A DNA stretch of 64,000 nucleotides from NCBI RefSeq assembly GCF_003833015.1, contig NZ_RJLQ01000004.1, forward strand, positions 141,108-205,107, given 5' to 3'. The stretch comes from Clostridium sp. E02 (GTDB taxonomy: Bacteria; Bacillota; Clostridia; Lachnospirales; Lachnospiraceae). Of this stretch, positions 1 through 8,353 are shown piece by piece. Below the pieces are notes generated by a model. The model did no database searches and was not told the DNA's origin. It saw only the letters and a list, made by a program, of their open reading frames with translations. A program made the translations under genes and the position numbers. The first letter of the stretch is position 1; every line of letters begins with the position of its first letter.

Positions 1-348
1 GTAGAAAAGAATGGTGGATTTACGGAACGAACCATGAAAGTATCAAAGATGGAAGAAGCGGTTGAACCGGAAGAAAAAGGGAATTATAAAGATGGAACCT
101 ATACGGGAACCGGAAAAGGAAACAATGGGGATATGACGGTAGAAGTGACGGTAGCCGATGGTAATGTGGTTTCCATTGCCTTAACGGATCATAAGGAAAC
201 CCCTGGAATTTATGAAACGGCAGAAAAATCAGTCACTGCAGATGTAATTAAGAAGCAGACCACGGATGTGGATGGAGTTACTGGGGCAACCAACTCATCG
301 AAAGGTATGATTGAAGCAATTTCAATGGCATTAGAAAAAGCGCAGTAA
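1..348 (+). CDS. FMN-binding domain protein, C-terminal part (cut by window start)
   Basis: The reading frame is open from base 1, so the gene begins upstream; the first internal ATG is at 34 but is not needed. The visible 115 residues hold one FMN_bind domain: a GTYTGTGKGNNG start, a beta-rich stretch, and the DGVTGATNSS motif. In this family (RnfG/NqrC-like and extracellular flavin-transfer proteins) the last Thr of S/T-G-A-T accepts FMN through a phosphoester bond made by ApbE. Such domains act on the outer face of the membrane in electron transfer. The linker before the domain is acidic and Lys/Glu rich. The rest of the protein cannot be seen. The stop is followed after about 20 bases by the tyrS leader promoter. 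Confidence 0.85.
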   Translation, partial: VEKNGGFTERTMKVSKMEEAVEPEEKGNYKDGTYTGTGKGNNGDMTVEVTVADGNVVSIALTDHKETPGIYETAEKSVTADVIKKQTTDVDGVTGATNSSKGMIEAISMALEKAQ

Positions 349-368
349 GAAGGAACAAGTAGAAGGTC

Positions 369-397
369 TTGACAAATATTTAAAAACCTCATATACT
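369..397 (+). promoter_or_regulatory. sigmaA-type promoter of the tyrS leader
   Basis: TTGACA (369-374) and TATACT (392-397) are separated by exactly 17 bases. Transcription would start near 404, just ahead of the T-box stem I, so this promoter should drive the leader and tyrS. Confidence 0.85.
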
Positions 398-403
398 ACT
401 TTT

Positions 404-690
404 AACTTCATACAAAGTGAAATGCTATGATAAGAAGAAGTAGCAGTCCCTACACCATACAGAAAGCAGCCGGCTGATGAGAGGCGCATGGAACGTGATT
501 GTGAATACATCTTTGAGCTTTGCTCCGAACGGATTGTCCCCAGTAGGCAGCAACGGATTCCTGCACCCGTTATTGTGCTAGAGTATCCCAAGGGTACTTG
601 AAGAGATAAACAGTGTGAGCTGTTTATAAACTTAAGGTGGTAACACGAGATTATAACCTCGTCCTTTTGATAGGACGGGGTTTATTTTTG
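404..690 (+). promoter_or_regulatory. Tyr T-box leader with terminator (tyrS control)
   Basis: The leader has the typical T-box order: a stem I start with GATAAGAAGAAGTAGC near 429, a specifier region GTGAATACATCTTTGAGC in which TAC at 506-508 is the Tyr codon, a T-box motif AAGGTGGTAACACGAG at about 633-648, and a terminator of CCTCG-GTCC pairing with GGACGGGG (about 656-680) followed by TTTATTTTT. In this class uncharged tRNA(Tyr) pairs with specifier and T-box and stabilises the antiterminator. Unusually, tyrS does not follow at once: an IS200-type element lies between the terminator and the gene. The specifier was assigned by alignment with the recalled B. subtilis tyrS leader, which has the same TACATCTTTGAG string. 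Confidence 0.9.
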
Positions 691-699
691 TATGGCAGT

Positions 700-1433
700 C
701 TTTTAATAAACCACCTGCTATGCAGGTGTGACCACAGCAGCTTTAGCTTCAGGTAAAAAACCTCCAGTGATATAATAGTGTTGGTTCGCAGCCACACAAG
801 CACATCAAAGGAGGTTATCCAAATGGATATAAGTAGTTTATCACATTCAAAATGGAATTGTAAGTATCACATAGTTTTTGCGCCAAAATATCGCAGAAAG
901 GTAGCGTACGGAGAATTAAAGCAGGATATAGCAAATGTTCTAAGCATGTTATGTAAACGAAAAGGTGTGGAAATAGTAGAAGCAGAAATATGTCCAGATC
1001 ATGTTCATATGTTAGTGAGAATACCACCAAATATCAGCGTATCAAGTTTTATGGGATATTTAAAAGGGAAGAGTACGCTTATGATATTTGAGAGACATGC
1101 AAATTTGAAATACAAATATGGAAACAGACATTTTTGGTGTCGTGGATATTATGTAGATACAGTGGGAAAGAATGCAAAGAAGATACAAGAATATATTCTA
1201 AATCAATTAAAAGAAGATTTAGAATATGATCAAATGACGTTAAAAGAATACATAGACCCGTTCACGGGTGAGCCGGTAAAACAAAGCAAATAAAATGAGC
1301 CCTGTTGGGCTCAGTAGATAAATGTTTGTGCGGCTGTGGATTTTTTTCAAAGAGCCTTTAGGCTCCAACGTCGGTAATAACCCCTTATAGGGGTAGAGCA
1401 AACCACCCGTTCAACGGGTGGTTATGATTATAT
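700..1433 (+). mobile_element. IS200/IS605-type insertion sequence
   Basis: A roughly 730-base unit carries only tnpA. Subterminal hairpins mark both ends: CACCTGC/GCAGGTG with a 3-base loop at 712-728, and AACCACCCGT/ACGGGTGGTT with loop TCA at 1401-1423. Further hairpins (GAGCCC/GGGCTC from about 1297, AGCCT/AGGCT near 1352, CCCC/GGGG near 1381-1393) lie between tnpA and the right end. There are no terminal inverted repeats or target duplications, as expected for single-strand peel-and-paste elements. The exact ends are not determinable by eye. No tnpB accompanies tnpA. An extended -10 (TGATATAAT, 768-776) may serve tnpA. Confidence 0.85.
823..1293 (+). CDS. tnpA: IS200/IS605 family transposase TnpA
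   Basis: 156 residues, the normal size for a Y1-type HUH transposase. The HUH motif is PDHVHMLV (H-x-H flanked by hydrophobics); the catalytic Tyr is expected in RGYYVDTVGKN near residue 120. It nicks single-stranded DNA at the element ends, using the subterminal hairpins for recognition. The chosen start is the ATG at 823, preceded by AAAGGAGGTTATCC, a near-perfect anti-16S match; an in-frame GTG at 778 would place this ribosome site inside the gene and is rejected. The frame looks intact, so the element may still be mobile. It sits between the tyrS T-box and tyrS in the same direction. Confidence 0.92.
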   Translation: MDISSLSHSKWNCKYHIVFAPKYRRKVAYGELKQDIANVLSMLCKRKGVEIVEAEICPDHVHMLVRIPPNISVSSFMGYLKGKSTLMIFERHANLKYKYGNRHFWCRGYYVDTVGKNAKKIQEYILNQLKEDLEYDQMTLKEYIDPFTGEPVKQSK

Positions 1434-1478
1434 CTTAGGAAAGTACGTAGACTAGTTCTTAGATAAGGAGAAAATAGA

Positions 1479-2702
1479 ATGAAAATTTATGAAGAATTAA
1501 AGGCACGGGGACTGATTGCTCAGGTAACCAATGAAGAAGAGATCAGTAAAATGGTCAATGAAGGGAAAGCAATCTTTTACATTGGCTTTGATCCCACTGC
1601 AGATAGTTTACACGTGGGACATTTTATGGCGTTGTGTTTAATGAAACGTCTGCAGGAAGCGGGGAATAAGCCAATAGCTCTCCTTGGTGGCGGTACTGGT
1701 ATGGTTGGGGATCCTTCTGGAAGAAGTGATATGCGTCAGATGATGACAACGGAACGGATTCAGCATAACTGTGATTGTTTTAAAGAGCAGATGAGCCGAT
1801 TCATTGACTTTTCCGAAGGGAAAGCCCTTATGGTAAACAATGCGGAATGGCTGATGGAATTAAACTACATTGATTTCCTTCGTGAGATTGGTCCCCACTT
1901 TTCAGTTAATCGCATGCTTACGGCTGAATGTTATAAACAGCGCATGGAAAAAGGACTTAGCTTTTTGGAGTTTAATTATATGATCATGCAAAGTTACGAT
2001 TTTTATGAGTTATTCAATCGTTATGGCTGTAACATGCAGTTTGGTGGTGATGATCAGTGGAGCAATATGCTTGGAGGAACAGAACTGATTCGGAGAAAAC
2101 TTGGAAAAGATGCACATGCCATGACCATCACCCTTTTGTTAAACTCCGAAGGAAAGAAGATGGGGAAAACACAGTCAGGAGCAGTTTGGCTGGATCCGGA
2201 AAAGACCTCTCCGTTTGATTTCTTCCAGTACTGGAGAAATGTTGGAGATGGGGATGTATTAAAATGCCTGCGGATGCTTACCTTCCTTCCCCTTCCGCAA
2301 ATTGATGAGATGGATCAGTGGGAAGGCAGTGAGTTAAATCAGGCGAAGGAAATCCTTGCCTATGAATTGACCAAACTGGTACATGGAGAGGAAGAGGCAG
2401 AAAAAGCGAAAAAAGGAGCACGAGAGTTGTTTTCTGGCGGAAATGCTGTAAATATGCCCACCATTGAATTGGAAGAAGGGGATTTCACGGATGGAATGGT
2501 TGACATTCTAACGATACTCCAAAGATCTGGTCTTGCGCCAACACGTTCAGAAGGAAGACGCAATGTAGAACAGGGTGGAGTAACCATAGACGGGGAAGCT
2601 GTTAGGGATGTGAAAGCAGTATTTACGAGAGAACAGCTTTTAGGAGAAGGCGTTGTGGTAAAACGCGGTAAGAAAAAATTTGTAAGGGTAGTTGCAAAAT
2701 AA
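1479..2702 (+). CDS. tyrS: tyrosyl-tRNA synthetase (TyrRS)
   Basis: 407 residues, typical of bacterial TyrRS. It charges tRNA(Tyr) with tyrosine using ATP in the cytosol. The class I signatures are HVGH at residues 45-48 and KMGKT at 227-231; [12 protein letters not shown] is the Tyr/tRNA-site signature of the family. An S4 RNA-binding domain forms the C-terminus (about residues 345-405; [18 protein letters not shown]). The start ATG follows AAGGAG by 8 bases. Expression should come from the promoter at 369 through the T-box, reading across the inserted IS element; whether the insertion altered control cannot be told from sequence. A strong terminator follows. Confidence 0.97.
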   Translation: MKIYEELKARGLIAQVTNEEEISKMVNEGKAIFYIGFDPTADSLHVGHFMALCLMKRLQEAGNKPIALLGGGTGMVGDPSGRSDMRQMMTTERIQHNCDCFKEQMSRFIDFSEGKALMVNNAEWLMELNYIDFLREIGPHFSVNRMLTAECYKQRMEKGLSFLEFNYMIMQSYDFYELFNRYGCNMQFGGDDQWSNMLGGTELIRRKLGKDAHAMTITLLLNSEGKKMGKTQSGAVWLDPEKTSPFDFFQYWRNVGDGDVLKCLRMLTFLPLPQIDEMDQWEGSELNQAKEILAYELTKLVHGEEEAEKAKKGARELFSGGNAVNMPTIELEEGDFTDGMVDILTILQRSGLAPTRSEGRRNVEQGGVTIDGEAVRDVKAVFTREQLLGEGVVVKRGKKKFVRVVAK

Positions 2703-2714
2703 TACTTAAAAAAT

Positions 2715-2757
2715 CGATTGGTAAATAAATGAATTTTCAATTACCAATCGGTTTTTT
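2715..2757 (+). terminator. Rho-independent terminator of tyrS
   Basis: A perfect 10-base stem CGATTGGTAA (2715-2724) / TTACCAATCG (2741-2750) is followed by GTTTTTTG. It lies 12 bases after the tyrS stop and just before the convergent HD gene ends. Confidence 0.9.
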
Positions 2758-2762
2758 GCGGG

Positions 2763-4088
2763 TTATGGCCATAAGCACATGTTTTTGGGCCGTTCTAAGG
2801 AAAGGGCATAGCGGATTTTTTCACGGTATCGATTGCATTTGGAGATATATAAGTATTCGGATCTTAACTTCTCGTAAATTTCAAGCAATGGTTTGCTTCG
2901 AATTGTCGTGATCTCAAGAATATGATCCAAATTTTGGAGCGCTAGATTCACGATGAAAGGATCTACGAGCCCATCGTCCCTCATTTTTGAGAGTATGGAT
3001 ACTATTCGTTCTTTGGGAAATGAGCCCTTATAACTTCTTGTTCCAGTTAGTGCACTGATAATATCTGCAATGGCGACTAACCGCTCTTCGGTGGTTAAAT
3101 CGTCCGCAGTAAGTTGATTGGGATATCCGGTTCCATTCAATTTCTCATGGTGACGGAGGGCAATCCTTTGAATCGTTTCGTCAATGTTCCCACCGAATAT
3201 TTTTTCGGTCAGATTGACATGAGTCCGCATGATAGTCATAGCCTGTGTACTTAACTTTCCCGGATATTCCAATATCTCCACTGGTATGGCTATTTTCCCC
3301 AAATCGTGAAGCAGAGAACCGCAGAGAACTTGATTTAAGCTCTCTTCGCTTAATGAAAGCAGTAGTCCTAATTCATAACTTATGCTGGTGGTTGCTATGG
3401 TATGGGTTACCGTGTAATGGCTTCGAAAATCAATAATAAAGACAAGCATTTTAAAATATTCGGTTATCTCGTTACTAGACAGTGGAAGCTTTGATAAAAA
3501 GTCAAAATATTCCTCATCTTTTCTCCATTCTTCTTCAATGGATTCTTTAAAATTAAGTTTGTTTGCCAAATCTAACATATGTGGTGCAAAGATGGTTCCA
3601 GTTCCGTTATTCAGCGACTGAAGTGTCTCAACTAAGGAATGCTTTTCCACTGACATGGAAACATCAATGCGGTCAGCGATATGGATCGCTTGACATAAAT
3701 TCTTTAATTTTGGACTGAGTGCTTCTTCTTGTTCTAAGTATTTCCATGCAGTATGGTGAAGAAGCACAGCCGGAGCAAACTCATGAAGTGGAGAGAAATA
3801 CCGGATGAAAAGGTAGCCGTAAAAAGAATGGTCCCATACATCATTGGTTTCGAATTGAAGCATTCTTGAAATCTCTTCTGTCTTATAAGCACCAATATCA
3901 TGCAGCTGGGCAGCAAAACAGATATTGCGAAGTTCCGGTTTTGAGTACTCCCCTGTTTTACCTAGCATGCGAAAGACAAGGTAAGCTACATGGGAACCGT
4001 GTTCGGTAAGTCTTGGGTCAATGTAATTGCAGAAGCGTCGGATAATTCCGAGAACACTTTTATTATTTATGCTTTTAGTATACAACAT
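2763..4088 (-). CDS. HD-GYP domain protein (putative c-di-GMP phosphodiesterase, tandem HD)
   Basis: 441 residues with no membrane segment. The C-terminal half (about 230-410) is HD-GYP-like: a His helix (HTIATTSI), SLLHDLGKIAIP, the RTHV metal His, RHHEKLNGTGYP and ADIISALTG. HHExxxGxGYP is the hallmark of c-di-GMP phosphodiesterases. The N-terminal half repeats the pattern more weakly (EHGSHVAYL, AAQLHDIGAYKTEE, DHSFYGY, LLHHTAWKY, HIADRIDV), so this is probably a tandem HD protein with one canonical site. Substrate is inferred; some such proteins act on other cyclic dinucleotides or have lost activity. It is transcribed alone, opposite to tyrS and the RG-I locus; the ATG at 4088 follows AAAGGAGG. 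Confidence 0.82.
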   Translation of the reverse strand: MLYTKSINNKSVLGIIRRFCNYIDPRLTEHGSHVAYLVFRMLGKTGEYSKPELRNICFAAQLHDIGAYKTEEISRMLQFETNDVWDHSFYGYLFIRYFSPLHEFAPAVLLHHTAWKYLEQEEALSPKLKNLCQAIHIADRIDVSMSVEKHSLVETLQSLNNGTGTIFAPHMLDLANKLNFKESIEEEWRKDEEYFDFLSKLPLSSNEITEYFKMLVFIIDFRSHYTVTHTIATTSISYELGLLLSLSEESLNQVLCGSLLHDLGKIAIPVEILEYPGKLSTQAMTIMRTHVNLTEKIFGGNIDETIQRIALRHHEKLNGTGYPNQLTADDLTTEERLVAIADIISALTGTRSYKGSFPKERIVSILSKMRDDGLVDPFIVNLALQNLDHILEITTIRSKPLLEIYEKLRSEYLYISKCNRYREKIRYALSLERPKNMCLWP

Positions 4089-4214
4089 TTTCTTTGGTAA
4101 TCCTCCTTTGTATTTCTGAAAAATAGTTTACCATATTATAACAGAGAAGGAAAGTTGAGGAAGAAATATAGTTGTGCGTTTGGGAGATTTTAAATGGAGG
4201 AGATAGGAAAGCGG

Positions 4215-4243
4215 TTGAGAATCGTTTGGGGCACATGTATAAT
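4215..4243 (+). promoter_or_regulatory. promoter of the yesU-like/AraC unit
   Basis: TTGAGA (4215-4220), a 17-base spacer, and TATAAT (4238-4243). The predicted start near 4250 gives a leader of about 40 bases before the ATG at 4292, and argues against translation from the earlier in-frame TTG at 4172. Confidence 0.7.
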
Positions 4244-4291
4244 GGTATCGTTGTGGGTACAAGGGAAGGATATTTTATGGAGGGGAATATA

Positions 4292-4990
4292 ATGAACAGG
4301 AATACGGGCAGTTACATTAAAATGATTCAGGAAAAGTTAATCTATGAGAATCCGTTATCAAAAAAGGAAGATATTGATGGATTTATTATGGAAGGGAATG
4401 CGAAGATCAGCTTTTTCGAAGACTGTATGTGCTTGGAAAATGCACTGGATCATGATTTGGGGCAAAAGGCGAATTATGTTTTATGGTGTCCTAAGGATTT
4501 TCCGGAGAATGTAAAAATAACATGGGAATTTAAGCCTGTGACCGATCAGGGATTATGCATTCTGTTCTTTGCGGCTGCTGGTCGGGATGGAAAGGACTTA
4601 TTTGATCCGTCTCTTTTAAAACGTACGGGGGAATATCCGCAGTATCATAGTGGGGATATGAATGGCTTTCATATTTCTTATTTCAGACGAAAGGAGCCGG
4701 ATGAGAGGGCTTTTCATACCTGCAATTTAAGAAAAAGCTATGGGTTTCATCTGGTGTCTCAGGGGGCAGATCCTCTTCCAGATGCAGCGGATGCCAATGG
4801 TTTTTATAAGATATGTATTCGAAAATACCACAACGAAATCAAGTTTTTTGTGAATGATTTATTTATATTTGAATTCAATGACGATGGAGAAACTTACGGA
4901 GAGGTTTTAAAAGGCGGCAAAATCGGATTTCGTCAATTGGCACCACTTGTTGCTGAATACAGGAACTTAAAGGTGTACGAATTATGTTAA
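4292..4990 (+). CDS. yesU: YesU-like protein (DUF1961)
   Basis: 232 residues matching the B. subtilis YesU/DUF1961 pattern: LIYENPLSKKEDIDGFIMEG at the start, then GLCILFFAAAGRDGKDLFDP, YHSGDMNGFHISYFRR, AFHTCNLRKSYGFHL, and GKIGFRQLAPL at the end. The fold is expected to be a lectin/glucanase-like beta-sandwich; the activity is not established. In B. subtilis yesU lies in the rhamnogalacturonan cluster, which fits the context. The ATG at 4292 has GGAGGGG upstream; frames extend back to a TTG at 4172 but the promoter at 4215 makes that unlikely. It overlaps the AraC gene by 7 bases, so the two are probably co-translated. There is no signal peptide. Confidence 0.85.
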   Translation: MNRNTGSYIKMIQEKLIYENPLSKKEDIDGFIMEGNAKISFFEDCMCLENALDHDLGQKANYVLWCPKDFPENVKITWEFKPVTDQGLCILFFAAAGRDGKDLFDPSLLKRTGEYPQYHSGDMNGFHISYFRRKEPDERAFHTCNLRKSYGFHLVSQGADPLPDAADANGFYKICIRKYHNEIKFFVNDLFIFEFNDDGETYGEVLKGGKIGFRQLAPLVAEYRNLKVYELC

Positions 4991-7161
4991 AGAGCATCAG
5001 TTCATTGACTTATGAAAAGCAGATGTTTCTAAAATTGTTGGGGTTGGTGACGCTGCCGCTCATTGTTATGGGAATTGTGTCGTGCAATCTCTATATGAAA
5101 GGGGAAAAAATCAAGAACCAGATGGCTTTGGATTCCTACAGTGATGAAATCTCCCGGGAATACGAAAATATTTTGTCATCCTTAAAAGAATATTATATTG
5201 AAGCAGTAAATGGAGAGGAGGTGCGTTGGGTGGTACGGCAGGAATCACCGCCATTTTCCAGTTACAGTAATCTAAAGAAAGTCCAAAAAATCATTGAAGG
5301 AAATTATTTTTTGGAAAAATACATCGCGGACTATGAACTCATAAATGTAAAATATGGCTGGGTCTTTAATGATTATGGTCTGTTTCCAATGGATCAGTTG
5401 AAAAACCAGGAGGATACAAAAGATTTCTTGGATAAACAGGATAAAATGTTGTTGTCCGTGTACTGGTTGAATCGTTCACACATTCCTGCGCCGATGGAGG
5501 GAAATATGCGGACTTCCAAATCAGTGGATACCTCCGGCCTTCGCCTGGTTTTAAAGAAAGAGCAGGGGATAGGCGATTTATCCTGGCTTCTTACCATCAA
5601 GCTTGATGAAAACAAGTTAAAGCAAATGTCATATAGTTATAAAAAGATGGGATATGATGTAGCAATCATTGGAAGAGAAAATGTGTTGATGGAGACTGAT
5701 GCCAAGATGACCGATGCCTATTTAAACAGTGGAAGGGAAGCTTCTGGAGTCTTTAAGAGCAGACAGGGAGATACCTATCATATCCGTGTGCAGGCAGAAG
5801 AGATAACCGGTCTTAAGTATCTGGTGGGTTATAATGAAGAAAATGTAAAGAAAGGTGCTTTTGTATTCGTATTGGCTTCCTTTGCTGTATTGGCAGGTTT
5901 TGCTTTGCTTTTGTTTGTGGTACGGCTGACTGCAGTGGCATTTTCCAAACCACTTAAGAGTTTGGAACAATATGTGGAAGATCAGAAGCAACAGATGAAA
6001 CGGCTTTTGGTTTCCAATCTCATTGAGGGTGAATTGAACGAGAAGAACAGGGAGGAAGCATTAAAGAAATCGGAGATTGTCTCCTGGCCTGCTTACCGCA
6101 TGATTGTTATAACTTGTAAAATTGATCAATCAGAACAGGAAAAAATGAAGGACAGCTATGCTGGGATTCTTTCTAATTTACCAGAGAAAATTATAAACGA
6201 CATTTTTATTGCACCTGTATATTACCGGGAGAAGATGATCTTCATAATAGGGGAAGAAAATGATGTGGAATTGGATTCTAAGACAGCGGTTTTCTATAAA
6301 GGTTTAAAAGATCATATTGGGGAAGTTTATGGATTTTTTATTGCATCGGGAATCAGCCAGCCATTTCATAAGCTGTATCATGTGCGGCGTGCATATGGGG
6401 AATGTGCAGAGGCACTTTATAATAAATCGAATCAGGAAGACCCGAATAACTCGTCTTTGGTTTTGTACGATGATTATTTGCTCAAGACTCAAGTGGGGAA
6501 TGTATATGACATGATTATGGAAAACGAGTTGATTCAGTCCATTATCAGCGGGAAGGAAGAAGAGACGGCATGTCTGCTGGAGCTTATTATCAAACGGATG
6601 GAAATAAAAAATGTAGTTGGAATCGAACGTAGTTTTTACTTGACCAGACTTTTGACTGCTATGCTCAATATTCCTTCGGCTTTTGATATCTCTCTTTCTG
6701 ATGTATTTGAAAGCGAACAATATAATGTACTAAACATTCTTCCACAGATTTATGATAAGAAAAAAATTGTATCAGCGATTACAGAAGAGATCATCCACCC
6801 TATGATTGCTGCATTGAAGAAAAAAAGGGAGGAAGGAAAGGAATCCGAAATCGTAAAAAAGGTGGTGGCTCTGATCAAGGACAGCAAGGGAAATATAAGT
6901 CTAAATCATTGTGCAGATCAATTGTCTTATCATGCAAACTACTTAAGCAAGATTCTAAAGAAGGAAAAGGGAGTTACCTTTACCGACATGGCCAATGAAG
7001 AAAAATTGAAACAGGCTAAATACATGCTTTTGACTACAGAATATTCTGTAGCTGAGATTTCAGAAAAGTTAATGTATCACAATGTACAAAATTTCATAAG
7101 ATTTTTCAAAAATCAAGTAGGATTTACCCCGGCATCCTTTCGCAAAGAACACCGCAAGTAA
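4984..7161 (+). CDS. membrane-anchored AraC-family regulator (YesS-like)
   Basis: 725 residues. A membrane helix at about 15-35 (LLGLVTLPLIVMGIVSC) and a second at about 287-312 (FVFVLASFAVLAGFALLLF) bracket a roughly 250-residue extracytoplasmic sensor region. A cytoplasmic linker follows, and the last 100 residues are an AraC double helix-turn-helix (ISLNHCADQLSYHANYLSKI ... VAEISEKLMYHNVQNFIRFF ... GFTPASFRKEH). This is the layout of B. subtilis YesS, a regulator beside rhamnogalacturonan genes. By context it should sense extracellular or incoming RG-I oligosaccharides and activate the transporter operon that starts at 7379. The start overlaps the yesU stop. A terminator follows, so the transporter genes have their own promoter. 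Confidence 0.9.
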   Translation: MLKSISSLTYEKQMFLKLLGLVTLPLIVMGIVSCNLYMKGEKIKNQMALDSYSDEISREYENILSSLKEYYIEAVNGEEVRWVVRQESPPFSSYSNLKKVQKIIEGNYFLEKYIADYELINVKYGWVFNDYGLFPMDQLKNQEDTKDFLDKQDKMLLSVYWLNRSHIPAPMEGNMRTSKSVDTSGLRLVLKKEQGIGDLSWLLTIKLDENKLKQMSYSYKKMGYDVAIIGRENVLMETDAKMTDAYLNSGREASGVFKSRQGDTYHIRVQAEEITGLKYLVGYNEENVKKGAFVFVLASFAVLAGFALLLFVVRLTAVAFSKPLKSLEQYVEDQKQQMKRLLVSNLIEGELNEKNREEALKKSEIVSWPAYRMIVITCKIDQSEQEKMKDSYAGILSNLPEKIINDIFIAPVYYREKMIFIIGEENDVELDSKTAVFYKGLKDHIGEVYGFFIASGISQPFHKLYHVRRAYGECAEALYNKSNQEDPNNSSLVLYDDYLLKTQVGNVYDMIMENELIQSIISGKEEETACLLELIIKRMEIKNVVGIERSFYLTRLLTAMLNIPSAFDISLSDVFESEQYNVLNILPQIYDKKKIVSAITEEIIHPMIAALKKKREEGKESEIVKKVVALIKDSKGNISLNHCADQLSYHANYLSKILKKEKGVTFTDMANEEKLKQAKYMLLTTEYSVAEISEKLMYHNVQNFIRFFKNQVGFTPASFRKEHRK

Positions 7162-7189
7162 GGAATAAAGTGATAATTATAGTTATTAT

Positions 7190-7233
7190 GCCTCATAAAA
7201 CCGTTAGTATATGCGGATTATGAGGCGTTTTTT
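7190..7233 (+). terminator. terminator after the AraC regulator
   Basis: GCCTCATAA (7190-7198) pairs with TTATGAGGC (7218-7226) and is followed by GTTTTTT. It separates the regulator transcript from the transport/catabolic operon. Confidence 0.88.
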
Positions 7234-7261
7234 AATATAAAAATGAGTCACAAAATGATTG

Positions 7262-7289
7262 TTTACAAAAACAAGCAGATTGATATAAA
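7262..7289 (+). promoter_or_regulatory. candidate promoter of the RG-I transport operon
   Basis: TTTACA (7262-7267), 16 bases, then an extended -10 TGATATAAA (7281-7289). The -35 is weak, as expected for an activator-dependent promoter, probably of the AraC protein encoded just upstream. About 90 bases of leader remain before the first permease; no obvious inverted repeat was seen in it. Confidence 0.55.
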
Positions 7290-7378
7290 CTATGCTCATA
7301 AAGCAGTGCTTCAAATTTAAAAAAACTGACATAATTACCAATGGTGACAGGTTGGAGCAGAAATGAAAAGGAGAGCAT

Positions 7379-8338
7379 ATGGAAAAGAGTCAAAGCAATA
7401 AGCCAAGGGCTGGAACCTGGAAGCATGCCCTGTCTGTACATAAGTGGTTGTACATCATGATTATACCTGGTGTGATTTACATGGTGGTATTTCGGTATTT
7501 GCCCATGGGTGGTCTGATTATGGGGTTCCAGAATTTCAGTCCCTATAATGGAGATACCATGTTAGGAGCGTTTTTACATAGTCCATTTGTAGGATTGAGC
7601 ATTTTTGAAAAATTTGTTATGGGGCCAGATTTTTGGCGGGTTCTTAGGAATACCTTATCGATATCCATAGCCAGTTTGATTTTTTTCTTTCCTGCTCCAA
7701 TTATTCTGGCACTTTTTTTGAATGAGGTAAAGAATGTAGCGTTTAAGCGTATTACACAGACGATGGTATATATTCCTCATTTTATTTCTATGGTCATTGT
7801 GGCAGCACTGACTGCCCAGCTTTTTAGCACCACAGATGGATTGGTCTATCACTCATTGGTTGAGCTATTTGGAAAGGCGAATGCACCGGATATCATGTCC
7901 AATCCCAAGCTGTTCGTTCAGATGATTGTAGGGCAGAGTATGTGGAAGGAGACCGGATATGGCACCATCATTTTTTTGGCAGCCCTTTCTGGTGTTGATG
8001 TTCAGCTCTATGAAGCAGCAGAGGTAGATGGTGCCAACCGATGGCATAAAATGTGGCACATTACCTTACCTGCCATTCGATCAACCATTGTCATCATGCT
8101 GATTTTAAAGATTGGTACAATCTTAAATACAAGCTATGAGCAGATATTTTTGATGCAGAATTCCATGAACCGGGCAGTTTCCGATGTATTTGATACCTAT
8201 ATTTATACGAGAGGTGTCGTAAATGGTGATTATTCTCTGGCAACGGCAGCAGGTATGTTTAAATCAATCGTCAGTATGATCATGGTTTTAGGAGCAAATA
8301 AGTTGGCAAAAGCCTTCGGAGAGTCTGGATTCTATTAA
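7379..8338 (+). CDS. ABC sugar permease, LplB/YteP family
   Basis: 319 residues with six predicted membrane helices. The cytoplasmic EAA loop reads EAAEVDGANRWHKMWHITLP (about residues 210-229), which docks the ATPase. The family imports oligosaccharides; the closest known layout is YteP with YtcP and YtcQ or LplB with LplC and LplA of B. subtilis, which serve rhamnogalacturonan and other pectic fragments. AAAAGGAG precedes the ATG by 5 bases. The next gene starts 16 bases after the stop. No ATPase gene is present in the locus, so a shared MsmX-type ATPase encoded elsewhere is expected. The RG-I substrate is inferred from neighbours. Confidence 0.92.
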   Translation: MEKSQSNKPRAGTWKHALSVHKWLYIMIIPGVIYMVVFRYLPMGGLIMGFQNFSPYNGDTMLGAFLHSPFVGLSIFEKFVMGPDFWRVLRNTLSISIASLIFFFPAPIILALFLNEVKNVAFKRITQTMVYIPHFISMVIVAALTAQLFSTTDGLVYHSLVELFGKANAPDIMSNPKLFVQMIVGQSMWKETGYGTIIFLAALSGVDVQLYEAAEVDGANRWHKMWHITLPAIRSTIVIMLILKIGTILNTSYEQIFLMQNSMNRAVSDVFDTYIYTRGVVNGDYSLATAAGMFKSIVSMIMVLGANKLAKAFGESGFY

Positions 8339-8353
8339 AAAGGAGAAAAAACA

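Noticed and set aside
778..822. GTG start for tnpA at 778
   Set aside because: The strongest ribosome site (AAAGGAGGTTATCC) lies at 807-820, inside that extension; the ATG at 823 is the start.
4172..4291. TTG start for the YesU-like gene
   Set aside because: The promoter TTGAGA-17-TATAAT at 4215-4243 and the GGAGGGG site at 4279-4285 place the start at 4292.
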